NCBI GenBank assembly: GCA_961205875.1
Contig: OY540809.1
Coordinates: forward strand, 30,206,267-30,270,266
Length of the DNA: 64,000 nt
Direction of reading: 5' to 3'
DNA from: Sialis fuliginosa
Taxonomy: Eukaryota > Arthropoda > Insecta > Megaloptera > Sialidae
Shown: piece after piece, positions 25,601 through 37,600 of the stretch
How the letters are laid out: every line of letters begins with the position of its first letter
Numbering within the stretch: the first letter of the stretch is position 1
Program-made: the position numbers and the translations under genes
Notes under the pieces: generated by a model
What the model saw: only the letters and a program-made list of their open reading frames with translations
The model's database searches: none
Told to the model about the DNA's origin: nothing

Positions 25601-28600
25601 TAAAACGACTGGCCACGTTTAGCTGTGTTATATTTAATAATTTAATATATTAATATAATTTAGTTTAAGTTAGAGTAGTCCAGGTAGGCTGGTTCGTTTT
25701 CAGGTAGGTTAGGTTAGGTTTATGAATTTCTGTCTATGCACTAAATAATATATTAACATACAGCATACTCGACTCTATTCTAACACATCAACACGTGATT
25801 TTCAGAGTTTTTGACAGGGGACCCTCAGACTCTCCGTATTTACTCAAAAATTTTCTTATCATTCTGTCAATTTCAAATTTGTATATTGATTAATATAACA
25901 ATTATTTTTGAATTGAATGTGATTGAAGAATTACATTAATTTGTTGAAGTAAATAGTTGAAGACAAATAAATGTTAAGGCTGCCACACAAGTGCATACAT
26001 GCTTGCTTAGACATTTTGACATGCAGTGGAAGAAAATAGACAAGTTAATACAGTTTTTAATAATCATTTTATTTTATTTATGTTATTATAGCTGCCACAC
26101 AAGTGCATACATGCTTAGACATGTAGTGCAGCGGTTCTTAAACTAGGGTTCGTGTATGGGTGTCCGCTGTCAGATTTATCAATAATCACGTAAATAGTTA
26201 TTCAGAATAGAGTTGATGCTCTAATAATATACATGTTAACTGTCCTTGGTTAGAGTTGATTAGTTTTGGGTTGGTTAGTTTTTGTTAGGTTCGGTTAGGT
26301 TAAAAACGGGGAATCAATCTCCGCCACAACAAACTGTTTTAACAGGTTGACTGCCGTATAAAAAGTTCGATATGCCCTGTAGATGGTCAAAGTTTTGTTT
26401 TCTGTATATTATACGAGCGCTGAGGTACACAAACCTCGCATATGACTTAAATATTAAAAACGACAATTTTTTTTTTTATTGCGAAAATGGAACTAATTGA
26501 GAATACGATTTTAAAATTATTTTCTATTTGGCATCTGACAAGGGGACAACACAACACGCGCGATGAGAATTTCAATGAGCTTGTAGTATGTAAAACTAGA
26601 GCAAAAATAAAAAGACACGTGTCCAACAATTTGATCTCATAGGCCTTAATTACAAAAATAATTAACTTTGAAAATTTGTGTATTCAATATAACCGTGTAT
26701 ATTATGTTCACTCGAAATATAAGTGTGTTATTTATTTACTTTAAAACAAATTAATAATTATGTACTGGCGTATATATCAATATTTTCATGTGAAATCATT
26801 TTATTTTTTTATTTTCGGTTTTTAATTCTGAAAAAGTAAATTCTGTAATTTACTAGTTAATGAAAATATTTTTATTTGGTTTAATTTGTGTGTAAATAAC
26901 ATCAACTTGTTAGTATAATTACATGTCATATTTAGAATATTCAAATAATTTACAATGAAAGCAATAAATAAATAAAACACTTTATTCTGAAAGTAAAAAA
27001 AAACATATTCATATAATATAGTATTCAAAATTATAATTATATGTCACTGTCACTATCTGAAGATTTTGTACAATTTTCAGGATGATAAAGATCATAAAAA
27101 CAATTGAAACACAAACATTGTCTACAATGTGCGCACTTTATAAACGGCACTAATTTTTTTGAATACTTTTTTTTTTACTTTCAGAATAAAGTGTTTTATA
27201 TTGCTTTCATTGTAAATTATTTGAATATTCTAAATAATTATGACATGTAATTACACTAACAATTGATGTAAAATAAATAATGCTGTCGTAAAATCTTAAA
27301 AATTAGTGCCGTTTATAAAGTGCGCACATTGTAGACATAATACACGGCTATATTGAATACACAAATTTTCAAAATTAATTATTTTTGTAATTAAGGCCTA
27401 TGAGATCAAATTGTTGGACACGTGTCTTTTTATTTTTGCTTTAGTTTTACATACTACAAGCTCATTGAAATTCTCATCGCGCGTGCTGTGTTGTCCCCTT
27501 GTGAGCCATTTTTTGTGATTTTTTTATGGCAGTCAACCTGTTAAAATAATTCTATCAAATAAAATAAACATGATGTTAAAAATCAAGGTTAGTAAAGTAA
27601 TAGGTTGCCTCATAATTCTGGCGGGGAGTGGCATGAGAGGGGAGAACGCGTCATCGTGAGAAACTCTGACATTATAAATGGCTGTCAAACTATATTTACT
27701 CTTTATTTTAGTTAAGCTGATTTATTGTAAGTTGTTTTTAAATATTTACATTTGATATTGACAGTGTACTGAGTTTTAAATCTAAATTTTTATTATTTTA
27801 TTATTATAAATTATAGTTTTAAACAAGTGTTTTTTTATGTTTAACCATTGAGTAAAGAATAACAAGAGAAACAACGCAATGTATTTTGATGAAACGGGGA
27901 CGATGTTCCAAGCTCTAGATGGCAGCACTCAAGCCATCTTACAATCGGAACTTGAACTAACTTATTATCCAAGATACAAAATTATCCGTCCCGTACCCCT
28001 CGCTTGACAGCTCGCTTAGCTTAAGCTCCGCCTTTACCCAAACCAGTTTAATATATATATTACTAGTTTCTGTTCATGATATTGTAAACATCGACGCTTA
28101 ACTATTTCACACGTTGTGACTTGTGATTCGTATTATTATTTTATTTTTAACCTTCCGTCGGGCGCGACTGATATATTTGATACATTTCTAACATGAATAA
28201 GTATTTATATGTAATTGAAAAAGTTATGTTAGTAGTTGGAAAATTTATTGGTATAATAAATGTATTATTAAAATTAAAATAATGAACAAACTCTTTTTTA
28301 GGGTTCCGAAGAAACCCTATTAATCTCACTTTGTCGTCCGTCCGTCCGTCATTATCAGTCAAAGCAAAATATCTCGTTAACTATATAAGCGAATAACTTG
28401 TTTTTACTGAACATGTAAAATAATGCCTTCTAGTAAAAGATGTACTTTGTTGAAAAAATAATTTTTCAGGGTTGATGCTAAAGAGAAGCTAGGTAAACAA
28501 AATATTTTTTTTATATCAAGGCATGTGGCACGTTAAAATGTATAACCAAACCAGTGGAATTTGACGCTTTTTCTTATTTTTTTTTTAAATCAAAAATTGC

Positions 28601-31600
28601 GCTAGCAGAGAGCTTTAAAGCAAATCAAAAAAAAAAAATTGTTTATCAAGACGTGTGGGATATCAAAATGTAGATTTCAATAAGTAAAATTTGACCCTAT
28701 TTTTTTATATTTTTTTTTCTAACTCAAAAATAGCGCCAGCAGGAGGCTAAAAGCATTTTTTAATTTTGTCCCCCCTCTACCTCGGTAACTACTGGTTCAA
28801 AAAATCTGCAAAAATTTTGTAACATGGCTTTAGTGAGACTACCAACGACAAATACTAAAGTCAATTTTAAATTTTGGAATAATAGGGACGGGTGTCAGAA
28901 TTTTTAATTTTAATTTTCATATCTAGGCATGTGGGTTGTCGAAATATAGATCTCAATTAGTAGAATATGACCATATTTTTTATTTTTTTTCTAACTCAAA
29001 AATGGCGCCTGTAGGAGGCTAAAAGTAGTATTTTATTTTGTCCCCACCCCCCTCTAACTTTGTAACTACTGGCTCAAAAAATCTGAAAAAAAAAATGGTA
29101 ATGAGGCATTAATATTTCACCCCCTGTCACATATGAAGAGTTGTAATTGGTTTCATTGGATCCGGCGGGAAAAATACCACGTGGGTAGGGGTTTTAGGGG
29201 GAAAATCAACCCCCTAATTTGCATGGGATTCGAGATATTTACAATTTTGTATAATGAATGAAAACCAAAAAAAAAAAAATTAAAAAAAATATATTCACAT
29301 ATAGAGGGTTGTAATTAGTTTTATTAGATTCGGTGGGAAAAATTCTACGGGAATGGAGGTTTAGAGGGAAAAACAGCCCCCTATCTCACATAGGAGTCGA
29401 GATATTTACAATTTTGTATAATGAATGAAAACCAAAAAATAAAATAAAACATTTATATTTCACCCACATTCTCATATGAAGGGTTGTTTAAGTTTCATTC
29501 GATCTGACGAGAAAAATACTATGCGAGCGAGGGTCAACAACCCCCTATCTTACATAGGAACCGAAATATTCCGTACTTATATTATAAATGCGAATGTGGG
29601 TCTATCTTTCTGTCTGTTACTTTTTCACAGCTAAACCGATCTTAATGAAATTTGGCTGGGAGAAAGCTTGCATTCTGAAGAATTGCATAACACTTTTTTG
29701 GGTAACGGTTATTTAACCCATTAAGGACCAAAATAACAATTTTTTTCGTCAATCTTTGAGCTCCAAACTTATTAAGAATAACGGAAGTAATATAAATAAA
29801 AGTCATGTATTTTACTATTTTCGAGTGTGCTCTTTCGATTTCCGGGTTCAAAATTGCAATTTTTTGGCTTTGAAAAAAATATGGCGGATTTTAAGTCGAA
29901 AAGTATAAAAAAATAAGAGATTTTGTATTTTCACTTTTTTTTTCGAGTCGAAAGAGTATCAGAATTGAATTGAAACTATGATCAACGGTGATCGGAGGTA
30001 TCAGAGTTTAAGAAAACATTTTTTTTCTCACCTTGAACCATTTTAAACTCACCAAAATGGTAAAAATAATAAAAAAATTTGTAAAATTCAGATTTTTTTG
30101 TATTATTCTGCGATAATCATGCTTTTATGAGCTACTTATAATAAAAGTGAAATTCTATGTTAGATACACTATTACAGTAAATATTTTCACTCATTCCCCG
30201 TTTTTAATTCAATATGGTGGGGATAAAAATTAAAAAATCATCATTTTTTTCGGAATTTTTAGTGATGAGACTTTATAAACTACATGTTTTATATCTTTCA
30301 GTCATATTCAAATTACTGTGTACATTTTGGGGTGCTTTTTTATTGAGTCCCCTTGCCTCTCACTGATAGCTGACTTATTTTAGTGTTTGTTTTTGAAACA
30401 CTTATCGCAAAATCTCGTCACATTCCTCACACATTATTCTAGTTCTTATTAGACAATTTGAACAAGCTTACAAAAATAAAAAAAAATTCGATGATATTTG
30501 GTCAAAAGTAATTTTAATATCTAATATTTGAGAAATAAAATAAAAGAATTTTTAATTTTCATTGAAGAAGATAAAAAAAATAATTCGGGCAAGACATACA
30601 CGAGTGTAGGTATGCCATAAGGGTTCCGAAGTACGTACTACGTGAAATGTTTGGAACCACTTACGGGTGCATTTTTAAGTAAAAGTTAAAATATAAAAAA
30701 ATGTCAAGTTCTACTAATTGAGATCTATATTTTGAAATACCACATGCCTAGATATCAAAATAAAAAATTCTATGACGCCCCTCCATATAATTCTAAAATT
30801 TAAAATTATATTGTTGACTTTAGTATTTGTCGTTGGTAGTCCCACCAAAGCCTCGTTACCAAATTTTTTCAGATTTTTTGAGCCGGTAGTTACAGAGTTA
30901 GAGGGAGGGGGGACAAAATAAAACACTGCATTTAGCCCCCTACAGGCGCCATTTTTGAGTTAGAAAAAAATAAAAAATATGGTCATGTTCTACGAATTGA
31001 GATGTACATTTTGACATACCACATGCCTAGATATGAAAATACATTTTTTTAATTCTCTTACACCTCTCCCTATTATTCCAAAATTTAAAATTATATTGTC
31101 GACTTTAGTATTTGTCGTTGGTAGTCCCATCAAAACCTCGTTACCAATTTTTTTCAGATTTTTTGAGCTGGTAGTTACAAGAGTTAGAGGGGGGGGGCAG
31201 AATAAAATACTGCTTTTAGCCCCCTATAGGCGCCATTTTAGAGTTAGAAAATAAATAAAAATATGGTCAAATTCTACTAATTGAGATGTACATTTTGACA
31301 TGCCACACGTCTTGGTATACAATTTTTTTTGGTTTTTTGGGATTTGCTTTAAAGCCCCCTACAGGCACCATTTTTGATTTAGAAAAAAATAGAAAAAAGG
31401 TCAAATTCCGCTTGTTTGGTTATACATTTTAACGTGCCACATGCCATTGCCCCCCTTGAAAAATTATTTATTCAATAAATTTGTACATATTTTACTAGAG
31501 GGTGTCATTTTACATATTCAGTAAAAATTTCAAGTTTCTAGCTGATATAGTTTACGAGCTATTTGGCTTTGAGTGAAAAGGACGGACGGACGGACGGACG

Positions 31601-34600
31601 AACGACAAAGTGACATTAATAGGGTTTCTTCGGAACCATAAAAACTTATTTTGTATATATTGTTATATGTAATATGTATCGGTCCACAATCCATATTTTA
31701 TGTTTAAAGCAATGTAGATACAAAAAACCGCAGAACCATATTTTTAGTTTTGATATATTTTTATATTAATTTGAAATGAATAAAACGATCAATCTAATTT
31801 TAATTATATCATCAGTAATGTAACATCGCGTCACAATTTTAAATTTCTTACAACTTATAAAAATCTACTTTAAAGCAAAAATCTATTATATTATTGATAG
31901 CAGCAATTATCTCAAATAATTTTAACATTACATATTTTTTTTGTTTTATTTAAAAGAAAAAGATAATAAGTAACGAATAATTTCTTGCAACGTTTTTGTT
32001 GCCTTTGTATCACGTATCAGCCGACTTAAAATAATGTAAACAAGACGTTCGTATATCATTTTAGAGGGGCGGAGCTTAGAATCTGACGATTTAGTAGAGT
32101 CGAAAACCAAATATTTCATATGTATAATTAATAATTTTTTCAATAGATACCAGCACTTCCTGGGGCTCAAATAGTGCATGGTTCATATATCTACTGCGTT
32201 TCAGCTCTCCCGTATACGTTGATTCTCTTGTTATTTTTTACTCAATGGTTTAACCAAGAAATGTATTTTCTTTAAGCATTGATTTCTGACATCATTTTAA
32301 AGTTTTTATGGAGAAATATTATATGTAATAATTTGTGCTTCTGTAATAAACAATAATATTTACTTTTTTTAAATACAAATATCCAAAAATTCGAAATAAT
32401 TTGAAAAAAAACTTAATATATGAAACAACGTTTAAAGGTTCCTCAGGGTGACGTCATCACACGCAGCCGCTGATTGGTCAAAAAGTTATGAGGCAACCTA
32501 TACATATACTAACCTTGGTTAAAAATGTTCTAGTCACGCATGTGCATCAACTCTATTCTAAATTACTATAAACGTGATTTTTGACAATTCTGACAGGGGA
32601 CACCCATACACTCCATATTTACCAATTAAAGAACTTTTACATTTCTATTTACCAGTGATTAATTTGTATCTAATGACCTTTTTTGTTTTTGAAAAAAATA
32701 CATAAATTTAAGAACCGCTGATGTAGTGGAAGAAAATAGACAAGTTTATAGACAGTTTTTTATTATTAATTTATTTTTTTATTGCTAGGCCCAATGGCGC
32801 CAGAACCAAATTATTTTTCTGACTTAACTAATGTTCTTGATCCTTTGCGGTCCTATATCGGGTCAGCCCCGCCGATAATATCACAATACGAGATGTATGT
32901 TTATATGTTTTAAAATCTGTATATTAGTACGTCTGGTACGTAAAAAAACCCTGCACTTTTTGATTGGGGTATGACACTTTCTGTGCCCATAGATAAGGTT
33001 AAAAGAATAATTTTCAGATAGGGAGCCACTTTAAAATCTGTGTAGAACACCATTATATCGGCTATTAAAAATGGCCCCCACCGTTTTTATTAAATTGGCT
33101 GTATCTCAGCTCCTAGTCATCTGATTTCAATTTTCTTTTATTTGTTTTAAAGATCTTATTGAGAAGATTATTTTTTGTCATTATACATTTTTCTCTAAAT
33201 CTTAAGGGTTCCCCACAATTTTTGAAAATCTGAAAATTTTACTTTTCTTACGAACTTAATTTATATATAACTTTTTTATTGTGCCCAATATCATTTTTTT
33301 ACTTCATATAAAAAAGAAAGACATTTTATTCTGCTTTCCATTGATAACAAGATAATACTGTTTTAATTAACAACTTCTTTGGAAAAAGCGTGTTAAACAA
33401 GAAAAATAGACTATTTTTGGATCATTCCATGTCAAGTTTACCTTTTATCATATGAAATTTTATGTGAGATCAATTTTCTCATATGGCATAGTTAAAAAAT
33501 TGAAAAATCTGTCATGGATGTCACTGAACTTTCTTATACAATAAAAAAATGTACGTGTATCTACTAATATAAAACAAATAGTTTTGGGTTACTGATGACA
33601 GATATAAAAAAAATAATAGAACATAAACTATAGATAATAACGTTCTCTACATTTTTTGTTGTGAAAATTTCATTCTGTCATGAACTTGTTCAAATAAAAT
33701 GGAAAAAAATTAAAAATATAATTAAAAAGATTTTTTTTTTTAATTGGTAAGAGATACAAAAAAATTAATGGAACATAAACTATAGAAAATAACATACTCT
33801 ACAACTTTTATTTCAATGATTTATTTCTGCTTTAAACCATTTCAAATATAATAGAAAAGAACGATTATAACCTCAAAAACTTTTTTTGGGAGAAATAACA
33901 TAACATAAATTATAAATAATAATATTCTAAACAAATTTTTCTTTAAACATTTTCTTCCAACACGTATCGTTTCAGAAATAATTCGAATAATTATAAAAAT
34001 TACAGTAAACATCCGTTTCCGGTTTAAAAAAAATCAGGTTTTCTTTTTTAAAACAAATTAATCCTAAATATAAAATTTTACCCCTCTATGTACTGTCATT
34101 TTTAAGTTACAACGTTTACAGATAAACAGATACACACACAGACAGACAGACAGACATGGTGATAAAAATAGTCAGAATTGATTCAGGGAAGGTATAAATG
34201 GACATTTCCATCAAAATCTCGAATCCGAGAAACCAATACAGGTAAACTTGACATGGAATGATCCAAAAATAATCTATTTTTCTTAGTTTAACACGCTATT
34301 TCCAAAGAAGTTGTTAATTAAAACAGTATTATCTTATTATCAATGGAACGCAGACAAAAATGTCTTTCTTTTTTATATGAGGTAAAAAAATGATATTGGG
34401 CACAATAAAAAAGTTATATAACAATTAAGTTTGTAAGAAAAGTGAAATCTTCAGATTTCGGAAAATTGTGGGGAACCCTTAAGATTTAGAGAAAAATGAA
34501 TAATGATAAAAACTATTTTTTTTAATAAGAACTTTAAAATAAACAAAAGAAAATTGAAATCAGATGATTAGGAGCTGAGATACAGCCAATTTAATAAAAA

Positions 34601-37600
34601 CTGTGAGGGCCATCTTTAATAGCCGATATAATGGTGTTCTACACGGATTTTAAAGTGGCTCCCTATCTGAAAATGTTTCTTTTGACCTTATATATGACCA
34701 CCGAAAGTGGCATACCCCAATCAAAAAGTGCAGCGTTTTGGCTTTATTTGCCACGAACCAGACGTACTATATGAGTGTGTGACAAAACTGAATTGAATTT
34801 TTGGACTTTATAAATAACATATTTGATTTATATGTATAATTTGTGATATTATTCATTAGTTTTGAAAATAAAAAAATGACCGCAAAGGGTTAAAACTAAT
34901 TTGACTTCAATTAATATTAATATCGTATTATTTGTTAAAACTAAAAAATTCAATAGAAAAACTAAATTTAATATAAATAAATTAAGAGTAAAAAAATTAC
35001 AGAAAACAGATTTTTCTAATAATAATTGTCTATACTTAGATATTTTTTTGCACTAAATATGAAAATAAATATTTTTTCTTATAATGTTTAATCTCCCCAT
35101 CCCCTGTTTATTTAAGTTGATCTAATTTTATGAGTTTATTTTATTTTTATTTTTGTGGGGTTTACGACCCCTTAACCCCTATACTATAAATAAATAGGAG
35201 GAACTTAGGCAGACTGTATAACGCAATGTATTCTCCCTGCATACTATTCCCCACACTGGTGTCACTTCATATTGTTTCATCTTGAAATCTATTCTATTTC
35301 AATAGAAGTTTCAGTTCAAAATGAATATTTATTTTTTTCTTATGCTAAATTGATATGTATTTATATATTTACATATATTTTATAGACGGTTGTAAAAGTA
35401 GAGAAGTTGGATCCAGCTCTTCTAAGTTTAGATAATATAATAATATCAAATCCCAAGGAAGAAAAAAATAATGAAAATAAAAAATTAAACACTACTTATT
35501 TAAAAATCACAAATGATGATTTATCAGAAACAGCATCCGAAAATGAGTTAGAATTTAAAATACCAGGCCCCATACATAAGACCACAAAAATAAAAAAAGA
35601 GTCGACAGATAAAAAAATACGTTTGAAGAAATCAACAAGATCTAAAATTAAACAGAAAAAGCAGTACAACGACGATGAAGATGTTATTGAAGTAGAAAAA
35701 AAAATTTCTATAGTCGATTTGTCCAGCAGTGGTGAAGGAGATGTAATTTTAGCTCACTTAAAACAACAAATTAAAAATAGTGGTAATAATGAACTTAATA
35801 GTGAAATAAATGATATTGACAGTGAAAAAAATAATGAGACTGAAACTAAACAAAAATTACAAGAAGTATCAGCAGAAAAAATCAAAGCAACAAAAACATT
35901 TAATGAGACTGATAAACAATCAACTAATGTTGAAATACTAAATGAATCTGTTTATGAAGATGCAGTAGAAAACAAAGATGAAACTGAAGATCCACGAGTA
36001 CGTCCCTTCAGTATAGTACTGCAGAAATCAAATGGAATAGATCATTTATCCTTAAAATTAAAAAATAGTTTTGTAGCAAACCAAATTTACTGCAAGGATG
36101 TTTCAGAAATTATGAAAAATGAAACATTTGTTGTGAATAAAACACCAGAAAAAGAAAAGAAACAATTGATGAAATCATTGATGTTGAGGTATTGTAATAA
36201 TTTACTGTGAATTTGTAATATGTATTACATATAAAATATTTAATATTTCAGCCCTGTTATTGCTGCAAAAGTAGCAGAGTTCGAAAAATTAGCTAATAAT
36301 GATCCTTCATTAAGAGTCACTCGTTCAAAAATGAATTCACAAAAAGTTAATGAAAAAAAGGTATGTACAAGAAATCATATTAGTATGAAATATTTTTACC
36401 TGATTTAATTTATAGATCTGAAAAACGGTTACTTTTGTTTAGCAGGTTAAGAATAATTCAACTTCAGATGAAAATACTAGTTCGGAAATCACGAAAGAAA
36501 GTAGTAAAGTAGTTTGGACCCCATCTGTACGTACTACACCTTTAGTCACTTCTAGTAGCAATTACAAATTATCAGGAAGAATAGGTCGTGTAGAAATGCA
36601 GGAGAAACGAGAAGCTGAACACCGTAAAAGATTAGAAAAAAGAGAAGGAGTACAGCGGAAGAAAGAGGCCCAAATACAAGCAAAGACTGAAGAGCAACGT
36701 AAGAAACACGAAGAACGGTTATTGAAAGTACAGCAAGTACGTATAGCTAAAGAAAAAGAAAGACAGATTGCTATTGAAAAAGCTGAAAAAGAAAAAGAAA
36801 GAAGAAATAGACAAATAAAAGCGGCACGGGAAGAACAAATGAAAAAAGAACTCCAGCAGAAGAAAGCACTGGCTGCTCAACGCATGGCTGATATAGAGGA
36901 ACGTAGAAAGGCAGAGGAAGCCGCGCGTCAAGCACGGTTACAGGAACAGGAAGAAGCTGAACGGCGAGCGGAAGCCCAACGTAGACAAGATTATGAAGAA
37001 GCAGAGAGACTCCGACAGAAGCGGCTGGAGGAGGAGAGGGCAGAGCAGGCAAGGGCTAAAGCTAAGGCTCATGCACTGGCTCTGCAAAAAGTAAATCTTA
37101 ATACATTTTTTACTTTCTTATACCCATGTATATGAAATATACATACATATAGTATAAGTATTGTTAAGCTGATTTTTTTGGAAATCCGGATTTTGATAAA
37201 ATTATTCATTTTGACCTTCCCTGAATCCATTCTGACTATTTTCGCCATGATGTCTGTGTGTCTGTAGGTCGGTCTGTCTGTAGAAACTGTAACTTAAATA
37301 TGACAAATTGTAGAAGGGTGAAATTTTATATTTAAGATTAATTTTTGTCTGGGAAGAAAACCTATTTTTGAAAACGATCTTTCAACCAGATACGGATATT
37401 TACTGTGGTCGATTTTTGAATTTTTTGAATTACTTTGAAACAGTGTGAATTAGAGAAAATTGGTCAAGATAAAAATTATAGGTAATATTATCTACAATTT
37501 ATGTTCTATTCATTTTTTCAAAAAAACAAATTACTAAAAAAAAATTAAATTATATTTCAAATGATTCATTACAGAGAAGAAATATTTGCCATGAGTGTCA

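Larger units (their letters stand above)
27585..32517. repeat. Second shell of the nested inverted repeat
   Basis: AAGGTTAGTAAAGTAATAGG and GGTTGCCTCATAA at the left pair with TTATGAGGCAACCTA and ACTAACCTTGG at the right. ACCATTGAGTAAAGAATAAC (27843) pairs with TTTTTACTCAATGGTT (about 32236). A perfect TGACGTCA and a CTGATTGGTCA lie in the right arm at 32449-32456 and about 32468-32480. Confidence 0.7.
26129..32720. mobile_element. hAT-type foldback element, 6592 bp, with perfect 8-bp target duplication
   Basis: Ends CAGCGGTTCTTAAAC and the reverse complement of CAGCGGTTCTTAAAT, flanked on both sides by ATGTAGTG (26121-26128, 32721-32728), the 8-bp duplication that defines hAT insertions. 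Matching arms follow in concentric order: the TATTCAGAATAGAGTTGATG region against CATCAACTCTATTCTAAATT, then 27585-28300 against 31640-32517, then 28298-31640. A TTAA element (26343-27540) interrupts only the left arm. No transposase frame is visible, so movement depended on another copy. It lies in INCENP intron 3 and OBP intron 2. Confidence 0.82.

Noticed and set aside
28147..28362. Open frame on the minus strand in the hAT element
   Set aside because: It reads through the (GTCC)n end of a repeat and matches no protein family.
32789..32895. Possible INCENP exon (CCAATGGCGCCAGAACC, reading PMAPEPNYFSDLTNV) after a CTAG acceptor
   Set aside because: Its phase does not fit between exon 3 (ends phase 0) and exon 4 (starts phase 0), whereas joining 25453 directly to 35386 does. 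The second half also overlaps the CCTTTGCGGTC end of a transposon.
36719..37052. Two long minus-strand frames, rich in Phe, Leu and Pro
   Set aside because: They are the complement of the Glu/Arg/Lys-rich INCENP helix; low-complexity shadow frames.
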